A stretch of 64,000 nucleotides of DNA from Sclerurus mexicanus (taxonomy: Eukaryota; Chordata; Aves; Passeriformes; Furnariidae): contig VWZF01004011.1 in the NCBI GenBank assembly GCA_013396755.1, forward strand, positions 186,907 to 250,906. The letters run 5' to 3'. Of the stretch, positions 13,260 through 22,418 are shown piece after piece (positions within the stretch are counted from its first letter, which is position 1; each line of letters opens with the position of its first letter). A program made the position numbers and the translations under genes. The notes beneath the pieces were generated by a model. The model searched no databases. It saw nothing but the letters and a program-made list of their open reading frames with translations, and was not told where the DNA came from.

Positions 13260-13600
13260 GGATCCTTTGTAAATTGCTATTAAGAAGTATTTTTCAACAA
13301 TCTCATTTTTATTAGCCGTTTGTGCCCATTATAGTTTTCTAGTTGCTAGTTTGTTATGTCTGTAACATAAATAAAGTTCTAAAAATGTCTCATTTGAGGA
13401 ATTGCAGAGCTGGGCATGCCATTTAGACATAGATAAAAGCAGATGTAAAGGGCTTTCTTTGTAATGGGTCTATTTTATATTTAATAGAACTGTCATATAA
13501 ACCTAGACTACCATTTAAAATGCAGTTTCTAGGCTATAAAATAAACACCATTTCTAATATTGCTGTTGGCTTTTACCTATGGGATACAGTTCATTAAAAG
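13260..13600. promoter_or_regulatory. Candidate conserved non-coding block
   Basis: AT-rich, repeat-free stretch with ordered-looking wording such as TTTATTAGCCGTTTGTGCCC and a GATAAA site (AGATAAAAGC near 13431). It resembles conserved vertebrate enhancer DNA in texture. This is compositional inference; cross-species alignment would decide. Confidence 0.2.
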
Positions 13601-13613
13601 TTCTATAAGGCAT

Positions 13614-14771
13614 TTATGTAGGGTTACTATATGATTTACAGTCTAGGAGCCACCCCAGGCAACAAATGTGTTTCTCTCCCAGCTTAGGCAACAGTTCTTC
13701 AGAAATATTAATGATACCTGCAGGATTACCCAGCCATGTGGGACTTACATGGACAGCGGTGCAGTGCTGGTAGAGACTGACACACCTTCTGCGGCAGGAG
13801 CTCTGCTGGGTGCAAATGCTTCCTTCATGAGAAATGCTTTTGCATTCATGTCTCTTTATTGAACTTTCTAAGACAAGGGTTACCCCAAAAAGAAATGTAC
13901 CTGGCTCAGATCTTCTGTTTGGGAGGTAAGGCAGGACTGCCTGGGCTGAGCGATTAGCTTGTTTGCTTGCCTGAGCTGGGCTGAATGACTCTCTGGAGGA
14001 GTCCACCCCAATGGCTATAGAAATAGGCATCGGGGTGAAACGGCTAAAATAAGGTGGAAGCATCTGAACACAAGTTCTGCATAACTGGTATAATACAAAG
14101 TCCCAAGACAATTTATGGACATTGTCTGACATTGTTCCTAGTTCCACCCCAGGATTGGATGCACTTTTCTTACTGGATTTATGATTCAGAAATCTCAAAA
14201 CAGTGAGAATGTTTAGATCCACTTGGACCCTGGTGTCCTTTGCAGCCAGACCAAGAGTGTGCAGTTCCTTCTCTCTGAACTTCTACTATTGGTAACAATT
14301 CTTCAAGTCTTCTGAGGGAGAAAGCCTGGGGAAGAAGAGAAGTAACCTGCATGCCCTCTCTGTGTGGAGTGCCCTGATTGATCCCCATCAACTGTGAGAT
14401 GGCATGCACTGACACTGTGTCACTTGTCACTACACAGAAGCAAATACCTACACCGAGATACACCTGGAAGTTGCTGTCCACGCTATGGGGCCAGCCCACC
14501 TGTTTCCTGACTTTAAAGGGAGCATTACCATTATCAGAGGTGAAGTTGTGCATCTCCTGTGAAAGTTCCTGGGATCTTTAACTCTGTCTATGGCTGCTTT
14601 GTCAGAATTTAACTGGCTATACAGTTATATTCCATGCCTCAGGCTGATCTTCATTTGCTTAATGGAGAAAATGTTGGCAGCCTCTTCTCCAAATGCCCTC
14701 ATGTTTTCCAGGAGGCACTTCAGACTTTGTAGGGTTAGGTCCTTTGTGTTGATCAGGTGTGAACCACTTTT
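13614..14771 (-). pseudogene. Unidentified minus-strand open frames, possible decayed pseudogene
   Basis: Reading the minus strand from 14771 downward there are three open pieces: 14771-14625 (48 codons with wording LLENMRAFGEEAANIFS), then 14553-14179 (124 codons), then 14222-13614 (202 codons, the longest open frame in the window). Consecutive pieces are in different registers and together span about 1.1 kb without obvious introns, as a decayed processed copy would. I do not recognise the protein. The frames could also be chance in a locally GC-richer region, since shorter plus-strand frames overlap them. No poly-A tail or target-site duplication was found. Confidence 0.22.
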
Positions 14772-14877
14772 CTAACAAGATTCTACTGCCTTGAAGAATC
14801 AGACTAAATATACTGAATAAAGAATTTGATTTTAGCAGCTAAAATTTTTTCAGAAATCCATTCCCATTAATTATGGC

Positions 14878-14952
14878 TGGTTGAAGATTGGATTTGATGA
14901 TCTTGAAGGTCTTTTCCAACATAAGTGGCTCTAAGTTTCTTTGATTCTATGA
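14878..14952 (+). mobile_element. CR1 LINE, 3' tip
   Basis: The wording TTGGATTTGATGATCTTGAA, then GGTCTTTTCCAAC and a TTTGATTCTATGA end, matches the 3' terminus of CR1 non-LTR retrotransposons, which end in short ATTCTATG-type repeats rather than poly-A. Only the last 75 bp or so is recognisable; CR1 copies are usually severely 5'-truncated, as here. It is non-functional. Confidence 0.8.
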
Positions 14953-17374
14953 CCTCTTTGCAGAAAAGTGGTCTCATACAGAACAGATGAACCATGTACC
15001 AGGACCTTGTCCAGCACTGCTGCTCCATGATTGGTGTGACCTAAGCTGCAGGTGGGATCCAGACTTGTAGGGAGGCTCTCATTATCTTGGGCTCTCACTG
15101 TCACAGAAAGACTGGACAAGGATCTTGGAAAGGTATCCTGAGACTCAACAGACAGAAAATTGGTTTGGGATGGTGAGGGGGGAAGCAGAGGGGTGCACAA
15201 GGGCTATTTAGGTAAAGAAACTGTGAAGAGATAGGAAGGTCTGAGAGCTCTGGATTAGGCAGGTGTACAGAATAAAACTGAGTGGTGGATCCAGACATGT
15301 GAAGGGGAAAGAAGAGTGCCTAGTAGGAGGGAAAAAAACAGACAGGAGGAGAGGACTGAGTTTTACCATCCTATTGCCTTAGACCAATATTTCTAAATCC
15401 CACCAGCAAAACACTTCTTTCATCCTCTGTTAATAGTGGTTCACAAGGAAAATAAAAAGCAACAAGTTTTCTGTTCCTCTGTTAACACAAATAGCTGAAG
15501 TATATACGGTGAAAGTGGTCTTCAAAAAGCAGACATCCTTCAGACTATATTGGTCTCAGTGTGGTATTTCAGAGGTTTTGAAATTTGAAGTAGGAACACT
15601 CCACTAATCGAACTTTATAAAAATTTGTAACATTGTCCTTTTATCAAGCAGTCAGAAAGTAGAAGATGACAGAAGTAGGTTGGTCCATGAAACTCCTGCT
15701 AGCCTCCTCTGTGCTTGTACCTTGTAACAGGTTGCCAAACACAGAGTAGTGTTTTAGCAAGACTTTCTGAGTAAATGAGACTGGTGAGCAAGTGCTTATG
15801 TGCCTGTGAGTGTACTTGTGCATCTCTCCATCTTTAGGCAACTCAATTACCCCATTACCCAGTAACCAGTCCCTTTGTTTATTTGAGCTATATCTGACTG
15901 AGGGATTGTACCCTTGAGATATCAGCTTCACACACATTTTCTGGTAGTGTATGGCTTCTGTTCTAGCCTCTATCACAGAGCTGCTTGAGTCTAGCTACAG
16001 GCAGACTGAACAATTTCAGTCAGGGGGAACTCTGCTGTGACAGAAAGAAAAAAAAACGAGTCAGAAAAATTCAGATTCAGCCCTGAAGATGCATGAAAAC
16101 TTACGAGTTTCCACCCCTGAGGCCTCAGTTCCCTATCTGTCCACTAGGTCCTGTCACTGAACAGGAGGGTTACAAGAATAATATTTGTGGGACAATAAAC
16201 AATGAAGTCAATAAACATACAAGTTAAATCACAAAGGAATTCACAGGGGGAAATTCATCATTGTCTTTCCATAAGAGTATTCAGACATGGAGATAAATAG
16301 TTGAAAAGCCCATTCACTTAACCTTAGACACTTCACAGCAATGCACATGATAGGATCCAAGTTGTTTTCAGCTCTCTTTAAAGTAGGTGATGATCTCAAG
16401 TGTCCAGAGTCACCCTCTGGAGATATGTTTCTCCTCCAAGCACAAAAGGAGTCTATGGTGACCAGGCACTCTCTGGAGTGCCTGAAGTGGGTGGGATGAG
16501 CTCAGAATGCAGCAGCAGCAGCCCAGGCTCTTCTTTAAACATCCCACAGATGTATGGGAAAAGTCTGGGCAGTGGTGCTTGCTGCCAAGCAAGGGAAGGG
16601 GGAGGCAAAAATTGTTTCCAGCAGTGATATCCACCCTGCCATAATTTTTAACCTTTTATCTTGAGAAGGATCTTCCAATGTCACTTCTTCACAAGTGATA
16701 TTTATATTATACAGAAATTCCTGAAAGTATCCAGATCAGTTGCACCAGGCATTGAACAGAGTTGTGAATACTTTTCCATCACAGATGACTGCATATAATT
16801 CTGTGTCTGTATTTGGATTAAGTATCTTCATCAAAAATGGACTAAATTTTACTGTATCAAGCACTGTGAAGGTTCACAAAACTTAGCTCTAAGCTTCTTT
16901 ACAAAATTCGATCACTTTTATTTACAGTTGTATATACCAGGAACAGAAATATGTACCACAGATATGGCATATCTGTAAGTCACATTGAAGTTAATGTACC
17001 ATTAAGAGCCTCCCTTGAGATCTAACATAGGACTGCCTGGCAATGTGGAGAAATGGTGCAGAGACCAGGAGCACTCATGAAACTGGGGAGAGCTGTAATG
17101 ACTTCCTTATGACCCATCTCAAAACTGCACTGAGTGGAGCTCTGGCACAGGAGAGAGTCTGGCCCATAGTATGTAAATAAATAACAATGAGCAAGTCAAA
17201 GCAAAGACAGAGATGAATGAAGTGATTCACACAGCACCGCTATAGTTTTACATTGTCTCCAGGCTATGGAAGGCAACCCATCATCCCTTGGTTCAAGATC
17301 TCAAAATCATTTTTAGTGCCATAAAGGGTGACGGGTTTTTTTTTTTTGCTTTTAAATGAAAGCCCATATTTTGG
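14953..17374. other. Unannotated non-coding stretch
   Basis: Unique sequence. The 110-codon minus-strand frame at 15644-15976 and the frames at 16400-16634 on both strands are not recognisable. A T-run lies at about 17337-17348. Confidence 0.5.
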
Positions 17375-17715
17375 AGCTGTTTTCTGAAAATAAATAGAGC
17401 CAGGAGGGATAGTACTTTTCAACAAAAGCGTTAATAAGTGACTGTCACTACACTGATAAATGTAGTTTAAACTGAAAGCAAAGGATAATTAATTTTAAAG
17501 TAATAGGTCAATCTTTAATTTGATTAATAAATTTTAAAAACAGCCTACACATTGGATTTTTCTAAAACCTACATGGAAGCCCATTTGCTATCTAAGATCA
17601 AGAATATAATTGCCAGCAGGATTAAAGCAACATTTATTAAAGGGTAGGTTTTAAAGCAATTACAAATCAAAACTGGCAATTCATTCTCATGGATTGCATG
17701 CCATATTAAAAAAAC
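17375..17715. promoter_or_regulatory. Candidate conserved non-coding block
   Basis: AT-rich, non-repetitive stretch crowded with TAATTA/ATTAAT cores (GATAATTAATTTTAAAG near 17484, TTTGATTAATAAATTT near 17518). The texture is that of a conserved homeodomain-bound enhancer. No alignment is available, so this is inference only. Confidence 0.25.
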
Positions 17716-18048
17716 TGAGTTCTCAAACTAATCGAGTTGGAGGGTTTAAATTTTGCTTGCCAGCAAATGGACAAACTATGTCCAGACAGCTGCAGTAATC
17801 TCACCAGCATGTCCAGGGAGGGCTAATGATCAAGGAATATGCTTCAAAATGGCAGACAGTTCAACTCATAATTGCCTGGTATCCTTCAGTGTGGAAAGAG
17901 GGAATATGTGTAAGAGTCTAGAAAGATGGGTGTAGGTTCCTCTACATAGGAAAAAGTTAATTTAAGCCTGTTTTACATCAGTTAAAAACTACCAAGAGAA
18001 TGTCACGTCTTTTAGCTCTGGCTGGAAGAGCACCAGAGAGAGAAGATC
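17716..18048. other. Unannotated non-coding stretch
   Basis: Unique DNA up to the start of the CR1. Nothing recognised. Confidence 0.5.
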
Positions 18049-18276
18049 ACAGAATCACAGAATGGCTTCAGCTGGAAGAGGCCTTAAAGATCATTTAGCT
18101 CCAACCCCCCTGCTATGAACAGGGATGTCACCCACTAAATCAGGTTGCTCAGGGCCTCATTCAAGCTGGCCTTGAAGGGATGTGGCATCCACAGCTTCTC
18201 CGGAAACCTCATCCAGTATCTTACTGCCTTCATATTCCAGAATTTCTTCCTAGCATTTAATCTTAAGGAAACTTCT
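18049..18276 (-). mobile_element. CR1 LINE, 3' UTR portion (minus strand)
   Basis: Starts with ATCACAGAATCACAGAATGG, the reverse complement of the CR1 3' terminal repeats, then the usual antisense wording for a CR1 tail (GGAAGAGGCCTTAAAGATCAT, then CAACCCCCCTGC). It runs to about TTCTTCCTAGCATTTAATCT, where CR1 similarity breaks at a nested insertion. It resumes at about 18806, so this is one element. Confidence 0.9.
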
Positions 18277-18805
18277 CTGTGGGACCATTCAGAAGCCACT
18301 TTAACAGTCATGCCCACGCTACCTGCGCTAGGACTGAGGCCCCTTTGAGCAGCTCCAGTGAGTCGACAGGTTCTGTGCTTGGCTCCCTGCACTCCTCACA
18401 TTCACACCATCACACCAAGTTTCCTTATCAGCTCAGCCCCAGATTTCCCACAGCAGAGTTTCAGACGTCTAGATCCTTCAAATAGGTTAATCTTGGGGCA
18501 GTAACCAAACAGCAAAATAACAGCTCAAGATGAGTGCCTCCAATGAGTGACCCTGAACAAAGGAACATCTGGGCTTTTATACCCTGACAATCTGAGTGCA
18601 GGAAAGTCTGGGGTCCTTGGCTCCTGCTGCATCTCAAAGTGTCCAGTCCCCTCGCCAGCACCACAGATCCCCAGGCCCTTTGTTATGCAAAAGGTCAGCA
18701 GTTCCTGGCCTCTGGCCTGGGGCTTCAGCCACCCAGAGTTCAATCTGCAGTTTGCACTGCCGCTGCACATCTAGCTACCTGCACCACATGCATTCCTTAA
18801 CACTA
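18277..18805 (-). mobile_element. Nested insertion inside CR1, possible LTR
   Basis: About 530 bp without CR1 similarity separates two collinear CR1 segments. On the minus strand it holds a TATA-like box (TATAAAAG, reverse of 18574-18581). The block beginning TGTGG near 18278 and ending CCACA near 18789 has short inverted termini of LTR type. Similar CR1 wording sits on both sides (TAATCTTAAG on the left, TAATCTAAG on the right), which could be a target duplication or just CR1 sequence. No retroviral coding sequence is present. The LTR identity is unproven; the insertion itself is well supported by the split CR1. Confidence 0.45.
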
Positions 18806-19049
18806 ATCTAAGTCTTTCCTCTTTTAGTTTAAAACCGTTCTCCCTGGTCCTATCACTCTCTCCTCATGTGAAAAGTCACTTTCCTGCTTTTTTATAAGCC
18901 CCCTTTATGCATTGGAAGGCCACAACGAGGTCTTCCTGGAGTCTCCTTTTCTCCAGGCTGAACAACCCAACTCTCTCAGCCTGTGTTCGTAAGAGGCTAC
19001 ATCCCTCTGATCATCTTTGTTGCCCTCCTCTATAATTGCTCCAACAGGT
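18806..19049 (-). mobile_element. CR1 LINE, 3' part of ORF2 and UTR (minus strand)
   Basis: Antisense CR1 wording resumes with CTCTTTTAGTTTAAAACCG, then the characteristic TTTTCTCCAGGCTGAACAAC and CTCTCAGCCTGTGTTCGTA, the complement of the CR1 'cagcctggagaag' block. It ends at CTCCAACAG before a second non-CR1 segment. Confidence 0.92.
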
Positions 19050-19334
19050 TGTTCTGGTTTTGGCCAGGACAGTCAATTTTTCACAGTAGCTGTGTGGGGG
19101 TGGAACTTGAAGCTGTGTAGGCGTGTCTTTACACCACCTCACATCATCTCCAGGGAAGTAAGGGACTCTCCTTTTCAGGAAGTAAGGCACAGCTTCGGGT
19201 AGAACCAAAGCATGGTGGGGTAGTGAATGCATCAGCCCTTGTTCATTGTCACCCATGGTCCACGGTGAGGATTTTTGCATGTGAATCGCCCTCTTTTTGT
19301 ATACTTTTGTTATTAATATTGTTGTTGTTACTGT
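19050..19334 (+). mobile_element. LTR-like insertion in CR1, endogenous-retrovirus type
   Basis: Begins TGTTCTGGTTTTGGCCAGGA, close to the start of common avian ERV LTRs as I recall them ('tgttctggttttggctgggac'), continues with a TTTTTCACAGTAGCTG block, and ends in a TTGTTATTAATATTGTTGTT tract like the 3' part of such LTRs. The CR1 on its two sides is not immediately adjacent in the element: from memory of CR1, roughly 100 or more bp is missing, so the insertion appears to have come with a deletion. There is no internal coding region, so it is a solo or truncated LTR. The exact family is unknown. Confidence 0.5.
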
Positions 19335-19949
19335 TTGATATGCAGCCCACAATCCAGTTGGCCTTCTGAAATGCAAGTGCACACAGTTGGCTCATGCCCA
19401 GCTTTTCATCCACTAGAACTCCGAATTCCTTCTCCACAGGGCTGCTCTCAATAGTTTCTTCTCCCATTCTGTGCTCACATCTGAGATTCCCCTGACCCAA
19501 GAGCAGCACCTTGCACTTGGACTTGTTGAACTTCATGAGGTTCTTGTGGGCCTGCTTCTCAAGCTTGTCCAGTTCCTTCTGGATGGCATCCGATTCTTCT
19601 GTTGTGTCAACCGCACCCCTCAGCTTTCTGTCATCTGCAAACTTGTTGAGGGCGCATTCAGTTTCGCTGTCTGTGTCATTGATAAAGACATTAAAGAACA
19701 CCAGTCCCAAGGCAGAGCCCTGAAGGAATACCACTCATCACCAGCCTCCATCTGGACGTAGAGCCATTGACCACAACCCTCTGGCTGTGTCCATCTAGAC
19801 AATTTCTTATCTACTGAATAGTCCATGTCTATCCAATTTGGAGATAAGGTTGTTATGTGTGACCATGTCAAAGGCCTTACAGAAGGCCAGGTAGATAACA
19901 TCAATTCATCTTCCCCTATTGACTCTTGCAGTCACTCCATCATAGAAGG
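19335..19949 (-). mobile_element. CR1 LINE, reverse-transcriptase fragment (minus strand)
   Basis: On the minus strand, 19734-19249 contains an open frame whose first part is the C-terminal half of a CR1 reverse transcriptase. It has a QGSALGLVFFN motif like the RT 'PQGSVLGP' block, FINDTDSE, then the catalytic-type FADD, and the downstream LLLGQGNLRCE and VLVDEKLGMSQLCA blocks. The tail of this frame runs into the LTR-like insert. CR1 ORF2 normally encodes an endonuclease and RT of about 900 residues; only a fragment remains, so it is dead. Similarity continues up to CATAGAAGG at 19949, where an N interrupts; the element continues at 21078. Confidence 0.93.
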
Positions 19950-19950
19950 N
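19950..19950. other. Single N, contig junction
   Basis: A single ambiguous base between CR1 sequence (CATAGAAGG) and an unrelated block that is repeated at 21293. Read with 21077, it marks the left edge of a misplaced contig. Confidence 0.85.
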
Positions 19951-21076
19951 AGACTGAGTCTGGCTCAGAGTTTACAATGAAGGATCACAATGAGAAGGCA
20001 AAATGGAGGAAGTTGCATATCTGTAGCAGAAGCTCAGCAGCAACAGCTATCTACAAGAGCAAGAAGAGCAAGCCTAGATACTTCACCTATAGCTTTTGGG
20101 CTTTTTCAAGCCTTGTGCTGGAAGGTTCCAATGCAGGGCCAGGGATCTGGGCTACATCTCTTCCACTGAGGAGTTCACTTTGGGGACCCTCTGGCTTGTC
20201 ACCTCATGTTTTCTTTGTGTAACTGGCATGCAGATGGAAGACTACAAGGACAGGACTGAAGCAAACTGTCAGGGCATGGACGCAGTCCTTGAACTTATAA
20301 ATGTCCCAGTAACATACACATAGCTGTATAGAACTACTGCGGCAGCGGTGAGCACACTCATGCACAGACACACCGACAGCAAGAGCCAACAACAACGACC
20401 ATTTTGTTAACCAAAGTCTTCTCTTTTATACTTTTTCTTATCTGTCCATGTATACATATGTCACACTCTATTAGCCAAGCACTTTTGTCCATGAGTCTTA
20501 GACCATCTTCTGATAGATAGTTCACATCTCTCCTCATGCTGGTAAGACTCAAAACACATCTTGTTTTTCTCTCTTTCTTTCTTTCTTCTACTTTCCCATG
20601 GCACTGCAAGGCCATAGACTTGTTTTTCTCCACTTTCCCATGCTCATAGCTGCATCCTTCTCAGGCCGAAGGTGTCTTCAGCACAAAGAAGAAATGGACC
20701 TCAGGAATGCTCTGGTCCTGCCTGCTGCTCAGAGCTGGGTGAGCCGCAATACAGAATGGGCTCCTGGCTCTCCTCAGGCTATAGAAAGGACTACCTCCTC
20801 CTAGAGGGGGACCTGCAAAATGTTCTGACCAGAGTAAGCTGTTCATTCTGCGGACAAGAAGAAGAAAGCATAGGCACCAGCTGTCATTGGGGTGCTGATG
20901 ACTGGCCTGGTAAATTCAGGGTAAAAGGGAATTGCCTCCTGACTTAGCACACTGTCAAGCTCACCAGCACATCTTTTGTATCTTTACAATCTCCTTTCCC
21001 AGGCTGCATGGAATGTAGATATTTTATATTTTCACCTGGTCTGTTAGGGTTTGGGTTTTTTGGTTTTTTGGGGTTT
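19951..21076. repeat. 1126-bp block, copy 1, probable misplaced allelic contig
   Basis: Identical by eye to 21293-22418 (offset 1342) except for one base, G at 20282 against C at 21624. Both of its ends are Ns. The left end corresponds to the edge of a GAAA microsatellite and the right end to a T/G homopolymer tract in the other copy, both places where assemblies break. The CR1 on its two sides is continuous without it. The open frames inside (20096-20323, 20358-20633, 20672-20947 and others) recur in copy 2 and match nothing I know. A TTTC-type tract lies near 20569-20586. Confidence 0.88.
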
Positions 21077-21077
21077 N
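21077..21077. other. Single N, contig junction
   Basis: Right-hand N of the block 19951-21076. The next base begins CR1 antisense sequence that follows on from 19949. Confidence 0.85.
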
Positions 21078-21130
21078 ATCAGATTGGCCAGGCACTATTT
21101 ACCCCCAGTGAAGTCATTATGCTCCATAGA
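21078..21130 (-). mobile_element. CR1 LINE continuation (minus strand)
   Basis: ATCAGATTGGCCAGGCACTA, then CCCCCAGTGAAGTCATTATG, matches the CR1 antisense wording that directly follows 'catcatagaagg' in the element ('accagattggccaggca...gtgaagccatg'). It therefore belongs to the CR1 interrupted at 19949. Similarity fades after about 21130. Confidence 0.8.
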
Positions 21131-21171
21131 CTATGTAGAAATTTCTAACAGCCTGTGAAAAGAAACAAAAA

Positions 21172-21185
21172 AGAGAGAAAAGGAG

Positions 21186-21244
<59 letters not shown>

Positions 21245-21292
21245 AAAGAAAGAAAGGAAGAAAGAAAGGAAGAAAGAAAGAAAGACAAGAAA
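21172..21292. repeat. GAAA microsatellite, purine-only tract
   Basis: About 120 bp of nearly pure GAAA tetranucleotides with a few GGAA variants and a single C near the end (AGACAAG). Such purine tracts are highly length-variable and often break short-read assemblies. It directly precedes the second copy of the 1126-bp block. Confidence 0.95.
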
Positions 21293-22418
21293 AGACTGAG
21301 TCTGGCTCAGAGTTTACAATGAAGGATCACAATGAGAAGGCAAAATGGAGGAAGTTGCATATCTGTAGCAGAAGCTCAGCAGCAACAGCTATCTACAAGA
21401 GCAAGAAGAGCAAGCCTAGATACTTCACCTATAGCTTTTGGGCTTTTTCAAGCCTTGTGCTGGAAGGTTCCAATGCAGGGCCAGGGATCTGGGCTACATC
21501 TCTTCCACTGAGGAGTTCACTTTGGGGACCCTCTGGCTTGTCACCTCATGTTTTCTTTGTGTAACTGGCATGCAGATGGAAGACTACAAGGACAGGACTG
21601 AAGCAAACTGTCAGGGCATGGACCCAGTCCTTGAACTTATAAATGTCCCAGTAACATACACATAGCTGTATAGAACTACTGCGGCAGCGGTGAGCACACT
21701 CATGCACAGACACACCGACAGCAAGAGCCAACAACAACGACCATTTTGTTAACCAAAGTCTTCTCTTTTATACTTTTTCTTATCTGTCCATGTATACATA
21801 TGTCACACTCTATTAGCCAAGCACTTTTGTCCATGAGTCTTAGACCATCTTCTGATAGATAGTTCACATCTCTCCTCATGCTGGTAAGACTCAAAACACA
21901 TCTTGTTTTTCTCTCTTTCTTTCTTTCTTCTACTTTCCCATGGCACTGCAAGGCCATAGACTTGTTTTTCTCCACTTTCCCATGCTCATAGCTGCATCCT
22001 TCTCAGGCCGAAGGTGTCTTCAGCACAAAGAAGAAATGGACCTCAGGAATGCTCTGGTCCTGCCTGCTGCTCAGAGCTGGGTGAGCCGCAATACAGAATG
22101 GGCTCCTGGCTCTCCTCAGGCTATAGAAAGGACTACCTCCTCCTAGAGGGGGACCTGCAAAATGTTCTGACCAGAGTAAGCTGTTCATTCTGCGGACAAG
22201 AAGAAGAAAGCATAGGCACCAGCTGTCATTGGGGTGCTGATGACTGGCCTGGTAAATTCAGGGTAAAAGGGAATTGCCTCCTGACTTAGCACACTGTCAA
22301 GCTCACCAGCACATCTTTTGTATCTTTACAATCTCCTTTCCCAGGCTGCATGGAATGTAGATATTTTATATTTTCACCTGGTCTGTTAGGGTTTGGGTTT
22401 TTTGGTTTTTTGGGGTTT
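21293..22418. repeat. 1126-bp block, copy 2, probable true locus
   Basis: The in-context copy of the block, flanked by the GAAA tract and by continuous unique sequence (TTGAGGAAGAATAAGAG). Its content is unrecognised. A TATA-like box lies on the minus strand (TATAAAAGAG, reverse of about 21765-21774), and CTTATAAATG lies on the plus strand near 21637. It could be part of an LTR, but no defining termini were found. The open frames (under 92 codons, on both strands) are not convincing. Confidence 0.8.

Noticed and set aside
19951..22418. True segmental duplication of 1.1 kb
   Set aside because: Single Ns at both edges of copy 1 and the continuous CR1 across it make an assembly artefact the better explanation.
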